A stretch of DNA of 64,000 nt from Metallyticus violacea (Eukaryota > Arthropoda > Insecta > Mantodea > Metallyticidae): assembly GCA_030762175.1 (NCBI GenBank), contig CM060842.1, forward strand, positions 68,850,001 through 68,914,000, read 5' to 3'. The notes under the pieces are model-generated. The model was given only the letters and a program-made list of their open reading frames with translations. It did not search any database and had not been told where the DNA came from. Made by a program: the position numbers and the translations under genes. Below, piece by piece: positions 60,611-64,000 of this stretch (within the stretch, counting starts at the first letter, position 1; each line of letters opens with the position of its first letter).

Positions 60611-61480
60611 CCAATCACAGCCGATTACCGAGTGAAATTATCGAGAAAAAATTATCAAATCCGTTATATCACACGACGTGCATTTGTCTTGTGGTCAGTC
60701 TAGCCAACTATATAATTCCTGAACAAGAACACTGATCACTTTTGCTAGAGACAGGGGGAGCTATTGATAGCAACAAAAGCAAAGAAAAGAAAATCGGCAA
60801 TCGGCAACCATAACGCACAATGGAGGGTTCTTCAAAGTGCTTTGGTGATGCATCAAATGTGCAAATTAATCTTATCATTAGGAATTCAAAATTACGAAAT
60901 ACAAAGAAAATAGACACTGTATGTTATCTTTCTCTCTCTCTAAGTATTAGAAAATCCGAACGATAGCGATTGTAATAGTCGAATTTTTGTCCATTTCACT
61001 TACACGGTTTCTGAATAGAATAGATATTTATACATTTTTACATAATGTTAATATTAGAATTTCAATAACATATTTCTATCCATGAAATAATCCTAAAGTC
61101 GTATTTTGCTCTTCTCTATTGGTATTATTGACAATCGGTACTCTTCTGTCGCAAGATTGCTTGAAAAGGTTATGTACAAATATAGAATTGTTATAATTTT
61201 GGTAATTATTCCGAATAGTTCATCCAGTACTTACGTTCTTGTTGCACTCACTTATTTTGTTTATTGCTTATGATTTCTGCCGCGTGATCTATGATTTCTT
61301 ATAACGTATATTTTGCTGCAATTAGGGAAGGTTTGCCACCACTACACGATTTACCGGGAAACATAATAACACGCAATTCGTGTCAATTTATATTTACGAA
61401 AAGGAGGCGAGCTTAGGCCGTTAGGCCCTAGCTCCCCGCAGCAGACCACTGGGTCCACCGGTTTCTAGGATTTACCAAGG

Positions 61481-61519
<39 letters not shown>

Positions 61520-61952
61520 GAATTAATTGCGAGTTTACTTTTTTTCCGAGTTTCCACTAAAACTGCGCTAGAATCCCAGTTATGTTGCCCATTCTTAAAT
61601 CCCCCCTGCAGGGACTGCAATCGTCACTAGTAGGAGGAGGTTTTGATTATTAAGTAATGCACCGCCTAAACCCTATAACTATAAGATTATGCTGCTTTTT
61701 ATCTTTCTGGCTACAATATGTTGTTCCTTATTACAAAAATTTGTTTTTCTCAGGTATGTTTCAACTTCATTTTATCATTCTTTACCATGCGTTGTCTTAT
61801 TGCGTCTGAATTGCGACGGAATTATTACAACGTGCAAAAGCGGTATATGTACTGGATGAACTGTTCGGAACTGGTACCCAATTTTGTTACCTAAGTTTAT
61901 AGGTATTTTATTTTAATTCTTATTTTATTTTTGAAATAGTCCTAATAAATAG
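60611..61952 (+). repeat. Long dispersed repeat, copy 2 with ~750-bp extra segment
   Basis: Positions 60611-61142 are colinear with 4378-4932, and about 61895-61952 with 4960-5011. The intervening 61143-61894 has no counterpart in copy 1. It is either an insertion here or a deletion there. The extra segment contains a (GT)n tract but no recognised coding sequence or TIR. About 60 bp upstream (60535-60556) is the reverse complement of the 4353-4375 flank, so an inverted piece may also be involved. Confidence 0.6.
61484..61515 (+). repeat. (GT)n microsatellite
   Basis: About 16 GT units. Confidence 0.95.
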
Positions 61953-61980
61953 GACTCGAGGGTATGAGCTTACAATGTTC

Positions 61981-62285
61981 GTTTTTTTTTTTTTTTTTTG
62001 AGTAGTGTTTAACGCCCGTTTTCACTACTGAGGCACCACAGGCGGTGGACACTGATGATACATGAGATGAAATGATAAATTGGGAAAGGATATTTTTTTT
62101 TTTTTTTTAAGGAAGGAAGCGTTCCAGGCCTAAGTTTAGGTACCTCCCCGGCATTTGCCAGTTATGAAGACTGAGGAAAACCTGGAAAAAACCCCAGTCA
62201 GGGAGGACGGTCCTGGCGGGATTCGAACCGCAGACCTCCCGCTCACGAGTCCGTGCCTTAACGACCTCGGCCACCCGTGGCGGTC
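61981..62285 (-). mobile_element. SINE S1, best preserved copy, poly(A) tail and TSD
   Basis: The minus strand has the whole S1 sequence: ccgccacgggtggccgaggt, B box GGTTCGAATCC, the body, and the 3' end gaaaacgggcgttaaacact, followed by an A-run of about 17. It is flanked by ACAATGTTC at 61972-61980 and 62286-62294. The poly(A) tail differs from the (ATTC)n-type tails of some other copies. The body also has an internal A/T run (about 62094-62108). Confidence 0.94.
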
Positions 62286-64000
62286 ACAATGTTCTTGAGT
62301 TTATCTGTGATCTCAGATTATTAATGATAACCCATAATTTAACACTTTGCGGAATGTTTAAAAATAGGAATGGATTCTTCATACGTAGGAGAGAATTATA
62401 CCTCATACCCGGATATACTTCATTTGGGGCATAGTAGACAATAAGCTGAGTAGTTTGTTTACATCTACACCAAGGCATCTTGTATTAAGGTGCAACTAGC
62501 TTTAAATATATTATCCCCCCCCCCTTTTTGGAGAGGTCTTATTTAAAGCCATTATTGTAAGTTAGACTGCAGTAGATGGTGCAGAAAATCTCCCTGAACG
62601 AATTTGGAAACTTGCTAAACAATAGTTTTAGCTTCAGGAATTTGGGAACCCAAGAACATGACGAGGGGTGACACATATGCATTATGAAAGGAATTTATAA
62701 TCAATTAACTCCAAAGTGAAACACTTTCGTGTCCGGGCTGATTATTTTTAATCTCTGTATATATGAGGAATGTCTGTAAGGGATATTTGATAAAAGTTGA
62801 AGCAGATATTGATAAATGAGAGAACATCATGGCATAATCGTAAATATTACATAAAATATAAAACTACACTTACGTACAACGAAGGCAAGCTTTTGCCCAT
62901 GTTTTAGATAATCAATTCGTTACGATTATCAGCTTAATTTTTAGTGAATATAGTCAATTTCCAACATATATTGTTTCATACAAAGGACACTGTAGGAAAA
63001 TTCTTGCTATTATTACTTTAACGTTACATAAATTGCATACGGAACATTGGAAGTTAATATTTTATTAAATTTATAAAAATTAAATTCCTCCAATCATAGA
63101 CTGCCATTAGATTTTTTAAAATGGTATAAATTTAAGTACAAAGGCTTAGCTGATCTATATTCAAGATAAAATCCCCAGAAATTCAAACTTTCTTTCAAAA
63201 TACAAAACGTTCTCTCTTTATGACACCATTTTCTCATACACAAGAAAATAAAACTTCACTAAAGCTTTTTGTTTAAGGTCACAACCGCTTTATTCCGGCA
63301 CTAGTTTCGAACGCTCGCTCCTACAATTGTATGTGCAAGTATGCATTTCATTAAATGCCCTACTGCTCTTAACTAGGTTCCCTGCTGAGAGCGAGAATCA
63401 TTATAACGTCTGGAACAAAGGGAGGCATCCTTCATCTGCCTTACAGTCCGGACTTGTTTCTTGTCTCATCCGCCAGAGTGAGAACTGGTGCTCACCGCAT
63501 GGGACGCCTCTTTGGACCGCTACCAAATTGCACGTCGCTTGCTCCCTCTCTACTACCATGTTTCCGCCGTTTCATCCGTCCATTCCTCTCGTTATCAGTA
63601 TTTTGTTCTAGAACGTGTGTATGAGAAGAATAGAAAGAAGAATAAAAAGATGAAGAAGAAATGTTTTCTCGCAAATGTCGCATTGCAGGCAGAATGTGTG
63701 AATGTGCTCTTTCTAGCAAGAAAGCATTTTGTTCAAGCTGAAAGTCGGAGTAAGTGAAATTAGAATTTTAGAACTATCAAGGGTAAATATGACGGTGAAG
63801 TCAAAAGGTGTCTTCGTTCTTTATCATCTTCCTTCTGTGTCTTTTGTTCAATAAATTTTAAGTATATTGGATAAAACGACCATAACTTTAAAGGAAAGTG
63901 ATGCTTTTATATTAGGGCTCGTCGTAGCTTTGGGTTTATGATCCCATAAACCTGATATAATGTTCACTTCATTTCTGGTAGAACCAAAGAGTTGTCATCT
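62286..64000. other. No recognised gene
   Basis: A C10 run lies at 62515-62524. A less AT-rich patch at 63380-63720 has overlapping frames on both strands (94, 89 and 75 codons) without family resemblance. At 63275-63335 the minus strand carries GCGAGCGTTCGAAACTAGTG then ccggaataaagcgg, which I treat as a possible repeat end. Confidence 0.4.

Noticed and set aside
63380..63640. A frame containing LHLPYSPDLF, recalling the mariner 'PPYSPDL' motif
   Set aside because: No other mariner block is found in order on either side, so it is treated as chance.
1..64000. CRISPR arrays, bacterial operons, riboswitches
   Set aside because: No spaced direct-repeat array, no dense gene runs, and all other content is insect-like.

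Overview
This window looks like gene-poor intergenic or intronic DNA from an insect. It is visibly AT-rich. It has no convincing multi-exon gene, no tRNA or rRNA gene and no operon-like layout. Its recognisable content is decayed transposable elements, tRNA-derived SINEs, microsatellites and a nuclear fragment of the mitochondrial 12S rRNA gene. That fragment carries the conserved insect motif AAACTAGGATTAGATACCC. The mitochondrial fragment, the insect-type transposases and the low gene density suggest a hemimetabolous insect with a large genome (cockroach, stick insect or orthopteran). This is an inference, not an identification.

Layout. 0-7 kb: the 12S NUMT, a TIR element with TA duplications, one copy of a long dispersed repeat (second copy at 60.6 kb), a candidate two-membrane-segment small protein gene with an RFX X-box upstream, and an internally deleted transposon. 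9.9-15 kb: two LINE 3' remnants that share a Cys-Cys-His-Cys knuckle, one of them split by a SINE, and a TIR element with GGGGAGG ends. 17-19 kb: a dispersed repeat and a large palindrome whose core resembles the hammerhead-like motif of Penelope-type elements. 20-33 kb: the densest repeat cluster, with three SINE families (called S1, S2 and S3 here), IS630/Tc1/mariner transposase remnants and a LINE reverse transcriptase fragment. 37.6-39.6 kb: two unrelated LINE remnants on opposite strands. 42-57 kb: scattered LINE, mariner and DUF4817-type transposase remnants. 60.6-62.3 kb: second copy of the long repeat, followed by a well preserved S1 SINE.

All transposase and reverse transcriptase remnants seen are broken by frameshifts, stops or deletions, so none is expected to be active. 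The SINEs are better preserved, and several keep clear target-site duplications of 9-12 bp, so they are probably among the younger insertions. The only feature that reads like a plausible intact host gene is the 83-codon frame at 5859-6110. A few other open frames (20.1-20.5, 33.4, 42.1-42.6, 58.7 and 60.0 kb) are recorded without a function. I found no clear undescribed system. The items most worth checking are the X-box small-protein locus, the Penelope/hammerhead-like palindrome, and the two matching deletion derivatives at 6.3-6.9 and 53.7-54.3 kb.
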